Positions 16,608-27,484 of a DNA stretch of 54,008 bases are shown here, piece by piece. The translations under genes were made by a program, and so were the position numbers. The notes beneath the pieces were generated by a model. The model did not search any database, was not told the DNA's origin, and saw only the letters and a list, made by a program, of their open reading frames with translations. Within the stretch, counting starts at the first letter, position 1. Each line of letters begins with the position of its first letter. Location: assembly GCA_019753125.1 (NCBI GenBank), contig JAIELH010000012.1, forward strand, positions 1 through 54,008, read 5' to 3'. The DNA is from Gallionellaceae bacterium (GTDB taxonomy: Bacteria > Pseudomonadota > Gammaproteobacteria > Burkholderiales > Gallionellaceae).

Positions 16608-17041
16608 GTTTCTGTATAAACCTTTTCGGCACGATGGATGAAAGCATCCACAAAACTGTTGGTGATGTAATGAAACACCGGCCCGACCAGCTTCTCCAGC
16701 AGTTTGCTGGAAAATTCATAATGCAGGCGGAACTCTATTTTACAGGCTGAATCGCTCAACGGGATAAAGCGCCAATGGCCGTCCAGGTGCCGGAACGGGC
16801 CATCCTGCAACGTCAGGTCGATCTGATGCGGCGGCGTGCGCACATTCTCGGTCGTGAAATGCTGCTTGATATGATGGTAATCGATATGCACCGTAGCGTG
16901 CACCGTCGCGCCCTCCAGTTCGGCGACACTCGCTCCGCCGCACCATGGCAGGAACTGCGGGTAATCTTCGACGCGATCGACCAGATTGAACATCTGCTCC
17001 GCGCTATGCGGAACCAGTACCGTTTTTTCCACTATTGCCAT
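16604..17041 (-). CDS. ratA: RatA family START-domain protein (COQ10-like)
   Basis: A 145-residue polyketide cyclase/START-fold protein. VPHSAEQMFNLVDRVEDYP, FLPWCGGASV and the C-terminal LVGPVFHYITNSFVDAF match the RatA/COQ10 family. Members bind ubiquinone-like lipids; E. coli RatA was also reported to block 70S ribosome assembly. It is divergent from smpB, the same arrangement as in enterobacteria. Confidence 0.92.
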   Translation of the reverse strand: MAIVEKTVLVPHSAEQMFNLVDRVEDYPQFLPWCGGASVAELEGATVHATVHIDYHHIKQHFTTENVRTPPHQIDLTLQDGPFRHLDGHWRFIPLSDSACKIEFRLHYEFSSKLLEKLVGPVFHYITNSFVDAFIHRAEKVYTET

Positions 17042-17108
17042 TGCTTATTGAAGCCCGAAAATCAAAGACTGGTAGAATAGCCGAACACACCGCAAAACTC
17101 ACCTATTT

Positions 17109-17222
17109 CCAATTCTATTTCGAAGGTCAAACAAGGCGATGACGAGCGAACGAGGCGGGCAGTGCTAATAGCACGACTAGGAGTGAGCGAGGAAATCAAC
17201 GCAGTTTCACCGAAGAAATTGG
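17109..17222. repeat. short palindromic element upstream of smpB
   Basis: About 114 bp bounded by imperfect inverted ends CCAATTCTATTTCG (17109-17122) and CGAAGAAATTGG (17211-17222). Internal repeats of GA(G/C)GAGCGA type and a small hairpin GTGCTAATAGCAC (17162-17174) are present. It ends 10 bp before the smpB ATG, so it may form much of the smpB 5' leader. Confidence 0.45.
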
Positions 17223-17231
17223 ATTGGAATA

Positions 17232-17681
17232 ATGAGCATTATCCAGAACAAAAAAGCCTTCCACGAATACTTCATCGAGGAAAAGTATGAAGCCGGCATT
17301 GTACTGGAAGGCTGGGAAGTCAAGGCCATCCGTGCCGGGCGTGCGCAACTCAAGGAGGCTTACGTCACCGTCAAGGATGGTGCGCTGTATTTGTTCGGCT
17401 CGCATATCAGCCCGCTGCTCAACGCTTCGACGCACATCCACCCCGACCCGGTGCGCACCCGCAAACTGTTGCTGCACCAACAGCAGATCGACAAAATCAT
17501 CGGCAAGGTGCAACGCGCCGGCTACACGCTGATGCCGCTGGACATGCACTATAAGAACAGCCGGATCAAACTGGAGATCGGCCTCGCCAAGGGCAAGAAG
17601 CAGCATGATAAACGGGCAACAGAACGTGAAAAAGATGCCAAACGTGAAGCTGCGCAGGCCTTGAAGAAAGAACGGCGCTGA
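17232..17681 (+). CDS. smpB: SsrA-binding protein
   Basis: SmpB binds tmRNA and brings it to stalled ribosomes for trans-translation. It has 149 residues, the normal length: [39 protein letters not shown] and the OB-fold LKLLLH-type region ([14 protein letters not shown]). A Lys/Arg-rich C-terminal tail ([13 protein letters not shown]) is the part that enters the decoding centre. No tmRNA gene was found nearby. A second copy of the tail-coding sequence lies 138 bp downstream. Confidence 0.96.
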   Translation: MSIIQNKKAFHEYFIEEKYEAGIVLEGWEVKAIRAGRAQLKEAYVTVKDGALYLFGSHISPLLNASTHIHPDPVRTRKLLLHQQQIDKIIGKVQRAGYTLMPLDMHYKNSRIKLEIGLAKGKKQHDKRATEREKDAKREAAQALKKERR

Positions 17682-17795
17682 AAATTTGCCCGTTTACGGC
17701 GCAGGCTAACTTCGCGCAGCGAAGTTAAGCCCGTAGCGCGGGTGGCCGCAGCCACAAGCGCGACAGAAAAAAACTCCAAACGTGAAGCAGCACAG
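17617..17795 (+). repeat. duplicated smpB tail sequence
   Basis: CCAAACGTGAAGCTGCGCAG (17638-17657, within smpB) recurs 138 bp later as CCAAACGTGAAGCAGCACAG (17776-17795), 18/20 identical. Flanking codons also match: the second copy translates ATEKNSKREAAQQ, against [15 protein letters not shown] in SmpB. Between them lie hairpins, including AACTTCGC-GCA-GCGAAGTT (17708-17726). This looks like an old partial duplication, or an insertion that replaced the original smpB end. Confidence 0.6.
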
Positions 17796-17896
17796 CAAGC
17801 AGATGGCTATGCAAAGCTACCCATCGCACTCGTGATCGTTGGATATCGCTACGCTCAACTCAACCTGCGAACTACAAAGCTTGAACCAACTGCCGT

Positions 17897-18772
17897 TCAA
17901 CGTGCCGAGCGCAACACCTCGATGCGCTCATCCAGCGGTGGATGAGTCATGAACAACCTCGTGAACCCGCCGCCACCGGAGATGCCGAACGCAGCGATCT
18001 TTTCCGGCAACGTCGCCTGCTCGTGATTGACCTTCAGGCGTTGCAGCGCGGCGATCATCTTTTCGCGCCCAGCCAGGTTCGCACCGCCCGCATCGGCGCG
18101 GAACTCGCGCTGCCGCGAAAACCACATCACGATGATGCTGGCCAGGACGCCCAGCACCAGTTGCGCGACAATCTCCGCAACAAACGCGCCCATGCCGGGG
18201 CCGCGCTCATTCTTCAACAGCACGCGATCGACGAAATAGCCGAACAGCTTGGAGAAAAATATCACGAAGGTATTCACGACCCCCTGGATCAGCGCCAGCG
18301 TTACCATGTCGCCGTTCGCAACATGGCTCATCTCATGGGCCAGCACTGCCTCGATCTCGTCGCGGGTCATGTTGTGCAACAGCCCGGTGCTGACCGCCAC
18401 CAGCGCGTCGTTACGGTTCCAGCCAGTGGCGAATGCGTTCACGTCCGGTGCTTCGTAGATCGCAACCTCCGGCATCCCGATGCCCTGCGCCTGTGCCTGA
18501 CGGCGCACCGTTTCGACGAGCCAGCGTTCGGTCGGGTCGCTCGGGTTTTCGATCACCTGCGCGCCGACCATGCGCTTGGCCGACCATTTCGACAGCGCCA
18601 GCGAGACCAGCGAGCCGGCAAAACCGATCACGGCAGACATCACCAGCAGCGCGCCGAAATTGATACCGCCAGCTGCATTCAACCAGCGATCCACGCCGAG
18701 CAGCCGCAACGTGATGTTGATCACGAACACCACCGCCAGATTGGTCAAAATAAACAAGAAAATCCGTTTCAT
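17897..18772 (-). CDS. htpX: membrane-bound zinc protease HtpX
   Basis: A 291-residue M48 peptidase that degrades misfolded inner-membrane proteins. It has two N-terminal membrane helices ([35 protein letters not shown]), the zinc motif HEMSH in [17 protein letters not shown], two further hydrophobic segments and the third zinc-ligand region [12 protein letters not shown]. It ends with the family-typical [14 protein letters not shown]. The other quality-control proteases of the window are ~10 kb away. Confidence 0.95.
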   Translation of the reverse strand: MKRIFLFILTNLAVVFVINITLRLLGVDRWLNAAGGINFGALLVMSAVIGFAGSLVSLALSKWSAKRMVGAQVIENPSDPTERWLVETVRRQAQAQGIGMPEVAIYEAPDVNAFATGWNRNDALVAVSTGLLHNMTRDEIEAVLAHEMSHVANGDMVTLALIQGVVNTFVIFFSKLFGYFVDRVLLKNERGPGMGAFVAEIVAQLVLGVLASIIVMWFSRQREFRADAGGANLAGREKMIAALQRLKVNHEQATLPEKIAAFGISGGGGFTRLFMTHPPLDERIEVLRSAR

Positions 18773-18978
18773 ACCATAGCCTCCATCATCCAGAATTATG
18801 GCGCACAGTCTAAATACCCCTTGGCGTCCGGTTTTCTATATGGGGCATCACTGCTACTTTTTCAAGCAGCGATGCTCAATGGAAAAGCCGCAACGAAATT
18901 CTGCCGCTTGCCACCTACTTTTAAGGCCACTTAAAATATTGCCTACAAATAAAACTTTAAGTTACCTCCAACTGTTCA

Positions 18979-19521
18979 TCAGTTATGTTCTTTCTTCTCA
19001 TCGATATATTTCGCCAGCCATATGCCTTGCCCGATGACGAACAGCATCATGAGGCCGGTGAAGCCGAACAGTTTGAAATTCACCCATTCATCGGTGGAGT
19101 AGTTGAATGCCACATACAGGTTGATGAAACCCAGCACGGCAAAAAACAGGCTCCAGCTCAGGTTCAGGCGATGCCAGGCATGCAGCGGCAGGGCGATTTT
19201 TTCTTGCAGCATCAGGCGGATCAGGTTCTTGTTGAACAGCAGGCTGGAGAACAGCAGGATCGTGGAAAACAGCCAGTACAGCACGGTCGGCTTCCATTTG
19301 ATGAAGGTTTCGTCATGCAATAGCAGCGTCGCGCCGCCGAATACGCCGACGATCGCAAAGCTCACCCACAGCATCGTGTCGACTTTGCCATGCCGGTATT
19401 TCACCCAGATGATCTGCGCGATGGTGGCTCCGATCGCGACGGCGGTCGCGACGAAGATGCCCTGGAATTTGAACGCGATGAAAAACAGCAGGACGGGGAA
19501 CAGGTCGAATAGTAACTTCAT
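18979..19521 (-). CDS. yciB: septation protein A / inner membrane YciB family
   Basis: A 180-residue polytopic membrane protein. [24 protein letters not shown] at the start (split here into [10 protein letters not shown] and IAFKFQGIF) and the central [12 protein letters not shown] are YciB hallmarks. It affects cell envelope synthesis and septation in some bacteria; the mechanism is unclear. It lies 9 bp after the msrB stop and on the same strand. Confidence 0.94.
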   Translation of the reverse strand: MKLLFDLFPVLLFFIAFKFQGIFVATAVAIGATIAQIIWVKYRHGKVDTMLWVSFAIVGVFGGATLLLHDETFIKWKPTVLYWLFSTILLFSSLLFNKNLIRLMLQEKIALPLHAWHRLNLSWSLFFAVLGFINLYVAFNYSTDEWVNFKLFGFTGLMMLFVIGQGIWLAKYIDEKKEHN

Positions 19522-19530
19522 GTTGTGTAC

Positions 19531-19938
19531 CTAAAGCGGAGCCCAATCCCGATCCAGCGCGAGTGAGGTGGAGTTGATGCAGAAGCGCAACCCGGCCGGT
19601 GGCGGGCCATCCGGAAAGATGTGGCCGAGGTGTGCGCCGCAGTGTTTGCACAGCGCTTCGATGCGCTGCATGCCTTGGCTGGTGTCGACGCGCGACACGA
19701 TGTTTTCAGGCGCATACGGTTTTCCGAAGCTGGGCCAGCCGGAACCGGAATCGAATTTTGCTTCCGAGTCGAACAGCGCGGCGCCGCAACACACGCAGCG
19801 GTAGATGCCGGTCTCGTGGCAATCCCAATATGCGCCGCTGAACGGCGGCTCGGTGCCGCACTGGCGGCATACCCGGTATTGCTCCGGCGTCAGCTCCTCG
19901 CGCCATTCGGCATCGGATTTTTCGATCGCGGCATCCAT
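19531..19938 (-). CDS. msrB: peptide-methionine (R)-S-oxide reductase
   Basis: 135 residues, with no signal peptide, hence cytoplasmic. It reduces methionine-R-sulfoxide in proteins. Zinc cysteines are in CVCCGAALF and CKHCGAHLGHIF, the substrate loop is FDSGSGWPSF, and the catalytic Cys is in RFCINSTSL. An extra CRQC pair precedes GTEPPF, where relatives usually lack cysteines. Its ATG is 6 bp downstream of the PhoH-like gene stop, so the two are probably cotranscribed. Confidence 0.95.
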   Translation of the reverse strand: MDAAIEKSDAEWREELTPEQYRVCRQCGTEPPFSGAYWDCHETGIYRCVCCGAALFDSEAKFDSGSGWPSFGKPYAPENIVSRVDTSQGMQRIEALCKHCGAHLGHIFPDGPPPAGLRFCINSTSLALDRDWAPL

Positions 19939-19944
19939 GAATCT

Positions 19945-21357
19945 TTACAGCACCTCGCCCGCATGATCGGCCAGGCGCGAGCGTTCGCCGCGCATCAGCG
20001 TGATATGCCCGCCGTGTGCCCAACCCTTGAAGCGGTCCACCACATAGGTCAGACCCGAGCTGCCCTCGGTGAGGTAGGGCGTGTCGATCTGCGCGATGTT
20101 GCCCATGCACACCACCTTGGTGCCGGGACCGGCGCGCGTGACGAGCGTCTTCATCTGTTTCGGCGTCAGGTTTTGCGCCTCGTCGATGATCAGATATTTG
20201 CTCAGGAAAGTGCGGCCGCGCATGAAATTCAGCGATTTGATCTTGACGCGCGAACGGATCAGATCGCGCGTCGCGGCGCGTCCCCAGTCGCCGCCTTCCT
20301 CATCGGACTTGTTCAGCACGTCCATGTTGTCTTCCAGCGCACCCATCCACGGCGTCATCTTTTCTTCTTCGGTGCCGGGCAGGAAACCGATGTCTTCGCC
20401 GACCGGAACCGTCACGCGGGTGATGATGATTTCCGAATACAGCTTGGTCTCCAGTGTTTGCAGCAAGCCGGCCGCCAGCGTCAGCAGCGTCTTGCCGGTG
20501 CCGGCCTGGCCGAGCAGCGTGACGAAATCGATCTCCGGGTTCATCAGCAGGTTGAGCACGAAATTCTGTTCGCGGTTGCGCGCGGTGATGCCCCACACAT
20601 TGTTCTTGCTGTGCGTGTAATCGGTCAGCGTGCGCAGCAGCGCGGTTTTTTCGTCCTGTTCCAGCACCGTCGCGTAGAACGGTGTGTCGTCTTCCTTGTA
20701 GACGAACTGGTTGACGAAGAACGCCGCGCACAGCGGGCCGCGTATCTGGTAATAGGTGTGGCCTTCCTTCTGCCAGGACTGCATGTCCTTGCCGTGCCGT
20801 TCCCAGAAATCTGGCGGCAGTTGCAGCACGCCGGTGTAGAGCAGGTCGGTGTCTTCCAGCACCTTGTCGTTGAAATAGTCCTGCGCTTCCAGGCCCAGCG
20901 CACGCGCCTTGATGCGCATGTTGATGTCCTTCGAGACCAGGATCACCGAGCGTTGCGGCTGTTGCTGTTGCAGGCCGATGACCACGCCGAGGATCGCGTT
21001 GTCGGCCTTGCCGAGTTCCAGGTGCTGCGGCAATTCATGCTTGATGAAGCTGGTTTGCAGGTACAGGCGCCCGGTACAGTTCTTGTGCGCGGCGGATTCC
21101 AGCGCGATGCCTTCCTCGATTTTGTGCGGCGCGTCGCTGACGATTTCGTCGAGGAAGCGGCTGGCTTGGCGCGCGTTGCGCGCGACTTCGGTCATGCCCT
21201 TCTTCTTGTTGTCCAGCTCTTCCAGCACGAACATCGGCAGGCAGATGTCGTGCTCTTCGAAACGGAACAGGCTGGTCGGGTCATGCAACAGTACGTTGGT
21301 GTCCAATACGAATAACTTGGCATCGGTGTTTTTTGCCGCTTTTCTGCGTGGAGGCAT
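19945..21357 (-). CDS. PIN domain-PhoH family ATPase
   Basis: 470 residues. The N-terminal PIN RNase-like domain (~15-150) begins LFVLDTNVLLHDPTSLF with the conserved Asp. The C-terminal PhoH ATPase/helicase-like domain (~250-460) has Walker A GQAGTGKT and Walker B LIIDEAQNL. This PhoH2-type fusion is thought to unwind and cut RNA. The start is supported by AAGGA upstream of the ATG. tRNA-Leu lies 265 bp upstream on the same strand. Confidence 0.93.
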   Translation of the reverse strand: MPPRRKAAKNTDAKLFVLDTNVLLHDPTSLFRFEEHDICLPMFVLEELDNKKKGMTEVARNARQASRFLDEIVSDAPHKIEEGIALESAAHKNCTGRLYLQTSFIKHELPQHLELGKADNAILGVVIGLQQQQPQRSVILVSKDINMRIKARALGLEAQDYFNDKVLEDTDLLYTGVLQLPPDFWERHGKDMQSWQKEGHTYYQIRGPLCAAFFVNQFVYKEDDTPFYATVLEQDEKTALLRTLTDYTHSKNNVWGITARNREQNFVLNLLMNPEIDFVTLLGQAGTGKTLLTLAAGLLQTLETKLYSEIIITRVTVPVGEDIGFLPGTEEEKMTPWMGALEDNMDVLNKSDEEGGDWGRAATRDLIRSRVKIKSLNFMRGRTFLSKYLIIDEAQNLTPKQMKTLVTRAGPGTKVVCMGNIAQIDTPYLTEGSSGLTYVVDRFKGWAHGGHITLMRGERSRLADHAGEVL

Positions 21358-21622
21358 GACGTTCCTTATGGTTTTAGAGAGGGTTGACGAAATCGGGCAT
21401 TCTGAGGCTCAACGCCGTGTATTACCGCAGGATGGAAATGGGTTGCCGGGTGTTTGCCGCGTGCGGCGGATGAGAAATCTGCAACAGGGGTTTGCGGCAT
21501 ATCCAAGCTTTCAAGAGATGCCGCCATTCTTGTCAAAAAATACGGCAAAAGCAAGCGCCATTGCGTCAAGTTGTGCTGCAAAAACAAAAAAACACGCCAG
21601 AATATGGCGTGCTCTGTTGTTG

Positions 21623-21707
21623 TGGTGCCGGGGGGGGGACTCGAACCCCCACGCCTTGCGGCACCGGATTTTGAGTCCGGCACGTCTACCAGTTCCATCA
21701 CCCCGGC
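21623..21707 (-). tRNA. tRNA-Leu (CAA)
   Basis: 85 nt on the minus strand with encoded CCA (TGG at 21623-21625). The acceptor stem GCCGGGG/CCCCGGC pairs perfectly. The T arm is GGGGG-TTCGAGT-CCCCC. The anticodon loop CTCAAAA gives anticodon CAA. The D arm (GGAACTGGTAGAC) and a long variable arm (TGCCGCAAGGCG) mark a class II leucine tRNA. Confidence 0.96.
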
Positions 21708-21783
21708 AAGGCGGGGCGCATTATCCATGAATCAACCTGCCACATCAACTACAATCCCGGCTTCGTAAATTTTTACTGCCGTT

Positions 21784-23915
<2,132 letters not shown>

Positions 23916-23926
23916 CAATCCTCCTG

Positions 23927-24056
23927 TCATTTCGACCAAAGCGGGAAATCTTGCTTCGCTTCTGCACTTATTCGGCTAATGGATTGTTTGGATTGACAGC
24001 AGAGGTCAGATTGGATGGGCATTCAAATTGTTGGGTTACGCGTACCGCTAACCCAA
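23927..24056. repeat. intergenic repeat fragments between tgt and tilS
   Basis: The 163-bp gap holds two non-coding motifs. CTGTCATTTCGACCAAAGCG (from ~23927) resembles a motif found between genes in many bacteria. A palindrome TTGGGTTA (24033-24040) ... TAACCCAA (24050-24057 region) is of the same general type as the repeat at 14693. No promoter is evident. Confidence 0.4.
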
Positions 24057-24102
24057 CCTGCCAAAGCTGCAACTGTTTGTGGAGCTCTTTGAAAGGCACA
24101 TT

Positions 24103-25437
24103 TTGACAAACACTCATCTCATCGAACGGGTGGCGGCCCTGATGGCGCCAATACTTCCCGCGCATAGCTCGATCCTGATCGGCTTGAGCGGCGGAGTGGA
24201 TTCGGTGGTGTTGCTGCATGTGTTGCACAAGCTCGCCGCGCGTTTTTCCTGGCAGCTTTCCGCATTGCATGTCCATCATGGGATCAGCCCGAACGCCGAC
24301 GCATGGGCGGATTTCTGCGCCGGTCTCTGTGCGCGTCACTATATTTCGCTGCATGTTGAACGCGTCGATATAGCGCCATTGCGGGCTCATGGCGTCGAAG
24401 CTGCGGCGCGCCAATTGCGCCATGCGGCATTTGCACGGCAGCGCTGTGATTTTGCCGCGCTGGCGCATCATGCCGACGATCAGGCGGAAACGCTGCTGTT
24501 GCAACTGCTGCGCGGAGCCGGGGTGCGCGGCGCGGGTGCGATGCCGTTGCTCGCCGGGGAGGACTGTTCACCGAGATTGTTGCGCCCGTTGCTGCATTGC
24601 TCTCGCCAGGAGATCGTCGATTATGCCGTGGCGCATGGCTTGCGGTGGGTGGAAGACGAAAGCAATGCCGATGACAGCTATCCGCGCAATTTTCTGCGCC
24701 ACCGCGTGCTGCCGTTGCTGGATCAAAAGTTCCCGTGCTATCGCGCTACCTTGGCGCGCAGCGCGCAGCATTTTGCCGAGGCGAGCGGGCTGCTGGATGA
24801 GCTGGCGCAACGGGATGCCGCGCAGGCGATCGATGGCGGCACGCTCGCCGTTGCAGCCTTGCAGGCATTAAGCCCGCCGCGCGCAAAGAATCTGCTGCGT
24901 TATTTCTTGCACCACGTTGGCGCGCCGATGCCACAGGCAGCGCAACTGGACGACATGCTGCATCAACTTACCTGCGCCCGGGCGGATGCGGCGGTATGCG
25001 TTGCCTATGGCGGTTGGCAGGTGCGCCGCTATGCGGGCAGAGTTTATGCGCTGCCCGCGCTGGGCGGATTCGACCGCAACCTGGTTCTGCCGTGGCACGG
25101 CGAAACCGTTCTGGGCTGGCCTGCATTGCATACACACCTGTATTTCAGCCATACCCAAGGGGCAGGGGTCAGCCTGGCAAAATTGCAGCACGCACCGGTG
25201 ACGCTGCGTTTGCGCCACGGCGGCGAGACGTTGCGCCCCCATCCGAATGCGGCAACGCGCACGCTGAAGAATTTGCTGCAAGAACACCATGTGCCGCCTT
25301 GGCGGCGCGACCGTCTGCCGCTGCTATATTGCGGAGAGGAACTGGTTTGTGTGCCGGGAGTCGCAATCGCAGCGGAGTATCAGGCGGCGGCTGCGGAAGC
25401 GGGAGTGCAGTTGCTGGAAACCAGCGAGGTTGAGTAA
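24103..25437 (+). CDS. tilS: tRNA(Ile)-lysidine synthase
   Basis: Converts C34 of tRNA-Ile(CAU) to lysidine. The PP-loop is SGGVDSVVLLHVL near residue 35, with HHGISPNADAW, GVEAAARQLRHAAF, AHHADDQAETLLLQLLRG and a C-terminal TilS substrate-binding domain. The TTG at 24103 is preferred: GAAAGG lies 7 bp upstream of it, whereas the in-frame GTG at 24079 has no visible ribosome binding site. The product is 444 residues (452 from the GTG). Confidence 0.94.
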   Translation: MTNTHLIERVAALMAPILPAHSSILIGLSGGVDSVVLLHVLHKLAARFSWQLSALHVHHGISPNADAWADFCAGLCARHYISLHVERVDIAPLRAHGVEAAARQLRHAAFARQRCDFAALAHHADDQAETLLLQLLRGAGVRGAGAMPLLAGEDCSPRLLRPLLHCSRQEIVDYAVAHGLRWVEDESNADDSYPRNFLRHRVLPLLDQKFPCYRATLARSAQHFAEASGLLDELAQRDAAQAIDGGTLAVAALQALSPPRAKNLLRYFLHHVGAPMPQAAQLDDMLHQLTCARADAAVCVAYGGWQVRRYAGRVYALPALGGFDRNLVLPWHGETVLGWPALHTHLYFSHTQGAGVSLAKLQHAPVTLRLRHGGETLRPHPNAATRTLKNLLQEHHVPPWRRDRLPLLYCGEELVCVPGVAIAAEYQAAAAEAGVQLLETSEVE

Positions 25438-25478
25438 CCGGTAAATCGGCGCCGGCCATAGCCGCGCAGGAGAAAACA

Positions 25479-26024
25479 ATGGATTTAAAAGAGACACGTT
25501 TGGATACGAACCTCGTGTATGAAGGCAGCTTCATACAGGTGCGCAAGGACAGCGTAAGGTTGCCGGACGGCGCGATGAGCAGCCGCGAATATATCGTCCA
25601 CCCCGGAGCGGTCGCGGTGCTGGCGCTTCTGGATAACGGCAATCTGGTGATGGAGCGGCAATTCCGTTATGCGCCGCAACGCGAATTCATCGAATTGCCC
25701 GCCGGAAAAATCGATCATGGCGAAGGCATCCTGCTTACCGCGCAGCGGGAATTGCTCGAAGAAACCGGCTATGTGGCAAATGAGTGGTCGCACCTCACTA
25801 CTGCCTGGCCATGTGTTGGTTATGCCGATGAGCGTATAGAATATTTTATAGCGCGCGGTCTGACCTACCAGCAGCACAACCGGGATGACGGTGAATTTCT
25901 GGAGGTGTTTGAATTATCTCTGGCGGAAGCGATCGAGTGGGTGCGCTTGGGCAAGATCAATGATAGCAAGACCATCGTCGGTTTATTCTGGCTGGAGAAA
26001 TATCTCAACGGCTGGCAGACCTGA
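25479..26024 (+). CDS. Nudix hydrolase (ADP-ribose pyrophosphatase-like)
   Basis: 181 residues. A complete Nudix box starts at the glycine of PAGKIDHGEG and runs to QRELLEETGY. The N-terminal region (LVYEGSFIQVRKDSVRLPDG) and VMERQFRYAPQREFIELPAG match ADP-ribose pyrophosphatases. It hydrolyses ADP-ribose or similar nucleoside diphosphate compounds. RBS AGGAG lies upstream. The stop falls just before NtrC-type sites of amtB. Confidence 0.93.
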   Translation: MDLKETRLDTNLVYEGSFIQVRKDSVRLPDGAMSSREYIVHPGAVAVLALLDNGNLVMERQFRYAPQREFIELPAGKIDHGEGILLTAQRELLEETGYVANEWSHLTTAWPCVGYADERIEYFIARGLTYQQHNRDDGEFLEVFELSLAEAIEWVRLGKINDSKTIVGLFWLEKYLNGWQT

Positions 26025-26030
26025 ATTTAC

Positions 26031-26080
26031 GCACCGACCTGGTGCAAGATATTGGTGCATCGTGGTAAATCTGCACCAAT
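26031..26080 (+). promoter_or_regulatory. NtrC-type enhancer sites upstream of amtB
   Basis: GCACC-GACCT-GGTGC (26031-26045) is a perfect match to the dyad pattern GCACC-N5-GGTGC bound by NtrC. A second, wider dyad ATTGGTGCA (26051-26059) / TGCACCAAT (26072-26080) has 12 bp between arms. The first site is centred ~116 bp upstream of the -24 element, a normal enhancer distance. Confidence 0.75.
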
Positions 26081-26151
26081 TCTGAAGTTGTCGGGTTGCC
26101 TAAATCTATAGCGCCTTGCTAACCGTTTGATTGTAAATTGGTTGGCTAATG

Positions 26152-26167
26152 TGGAACACATCTTGCA
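26152..26167 (+). promoter_or_regulatory. sigma-54 promoter of amtB
   Basis: TGGAACACATCTTGCA has the obligatory GG-N10-GC spacing of -24/-12 promoters and a full TTGCA -12 element (consensus TGGCACG-N4-TTGCW, two mismatches in the -24 half). It lies 46 bp upstream of the amtB ATG and downstream of NtrC-type sites. Confidence 0.78.
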
Positions 26168-26212
26168 GGTGTCTGCTCCGGTCATCCGGTTTGCACTAAA
26201 TTAGAGAGAGAT

Positions 26213-27415
26213 ATGGAAAATCTGAAAACTAGCAGCGACGCTTTATTCATTTTGCTTGGTGCGATCATGGTGCTGGCGATGCACGCGGGGTTTGCGTTTC
26301 TGGAGTTGGGTACGGTGCGCAAGAAAAACCAGGTGAATGCGCTGGTCAAGATTCTGTCCGACTTTGCAGTTTCTACGCTGGCCTATTTTTTTATCGGCTA
26401 TGTCGTTGCCTATGGCGTCAATTTCTTCACCGGCGCGGAAGAATTGGCACAAAAGAATGGCTATGAGCTGGTAAAGTTTTTCTTCCTGCTCACCTTTGCT
26501 GCGGCGATCCCTGCGATCGTCTCGGGCGGCATCGCCGAGCGTGCCCGCTTCAATCCGCAACTGGCGGCGACGTTCATGCTGGTCGGTTTCGTTTACCCGT
26601 TCTTCGAGGGCATCGCGTGGAACCATCGTTTCGGTATTCAGGACTGGTTGAATGCAAGTTTTGGCGCGGAGTTCCATGACTTTGCCGGCTCGGTGGTCGT
26701 GCATGCGGTGGGCGGCTGGATCGGGCTGGCGGCGGTGTTGCTGCTCGGCGCGCGGCGCGGGCGTTATTCCAAGGAAGGGCGTATCGCTGCGCATCCGCCC
26801 TCCAGCATTCCGTTCCTCGCATTGGGCGCGTGGATACTGACAGTCGGCTGGTTCGGCTTCAATGTGATGTCGGCGCAAGAGATCGGCAAGATCAGCGGGC
26901 TGGTCGCGGTCAATTCGCTGATGGCGATGGTGGGCGGCACGCTTGCCGCATTGTGGATGGGCAAGAACGACCCCGGCTTCGTGCATAACGGCCCGCTGGC
27001 CGGGCTGGTCGCGGTGTGCGCCGGTTCCGACCTGATGCATCCGGTTGGGGCGTTGATCGTCGGCGGTGTCGCGGGAGCCTTGTTCGTCGTGATGTTCACG
27101 CTGACACAAAACCGCTGGAAGATCGACGATGTGCTCGGCGTGTGGCCGTTGCACGGCTTGTGTGGCGCGTGGGGCGGAATTGCCGCCGGAATCTTCGGGC
27201 TCAAGGCGTTCGGCGGCATCGGCGGCGTGAGCTTCATGGCGCAGCTATGCGGCACGCTGCTCGGTGTGGCGATTGCGTTTCTCGGTGGTTATGCCGTGTA
27301 TGGCACACTGAAAAAACTGGTCGGCATCCGGCTGGATGTGGAGGAAGAATTCAACGGTGCGGATTTGAGCATACACAAGATCACCGCGACGCCGGAGCGT
27401 GAATCGGGCTGGTGA
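26213..27415 (+). CDS. amtB: ammonium transporter
   Basis: A 400-residue polytopic inner-membrane channel for NH3/NH4+. The N-terminal helix is ALFILLGAIMVLAMHAGFAF. The pore motifs include FHDFAGSVVVHAVGG (first twin His and the binding-site Asp) and VWPLHGLCGAWGG (second twin His). No separate signal peptide is apparent. No glnK/PII gene lies beside it, unlike the common glnK-amtB pair. The sigma-54/NtrC sites upstream predict induction under nitrogen limitation. Confidence 0.95.
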   Translation: MENLKTSSDALFILLGAIMVLAMHAGFAFLELGTVRKKNQVNALVKILSDFAVSTLAYFFIGYVVAYGVNFFTGAEELAQKNGYELVKFFFLLTFAAAIPAIVSGGIAERARFNPQLAATFMLVGFVYPFFEGIAWNHRFGIQDWLNASFGAEFHDFAGSVVVHAVGGWIGLAAVLLLGARRGRYSKEGRIAAHPPSSIPFLALGAWILTVGWFGFNVMSAQEIGKISGLVAVNSLMAMVGGTLAALWMGKNDPGFVHNGPLAGLVAVCAGSDLMHPVGALIVGGVAGALFVVMFTLTQNRWKIDDVLGVWPLHGLCGAWGGIAAGIFGLKAFGGIGGVSFMAQLCGTLLGVAIAFLGGYAVYGTLKKLVGIRLDVEEEFNGADLSIHKITATPERESGW

Positions 27416-27484
27416 TAGCCAAGAAATAAGAACAGCCGGGAGGCACCAGTTCTGGAAGGTTTGCACGCTGACCGGCAAACGGAA

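Noticed and set aside
17042-17231. Possible tmRNA near smpB
   Set aside because: No tRNA-like acceptor or tag-peptide reading frame was found in the flanking gaps.
19621-21315. 564-codon open frame antisense to the PhoH-like and msrB genes
   Set aside because: It is a shadow of two well-supported genes on the other strand; its composition (Arg/His/Gln-rich) is typical of antisense frames in GC-rich DNA.
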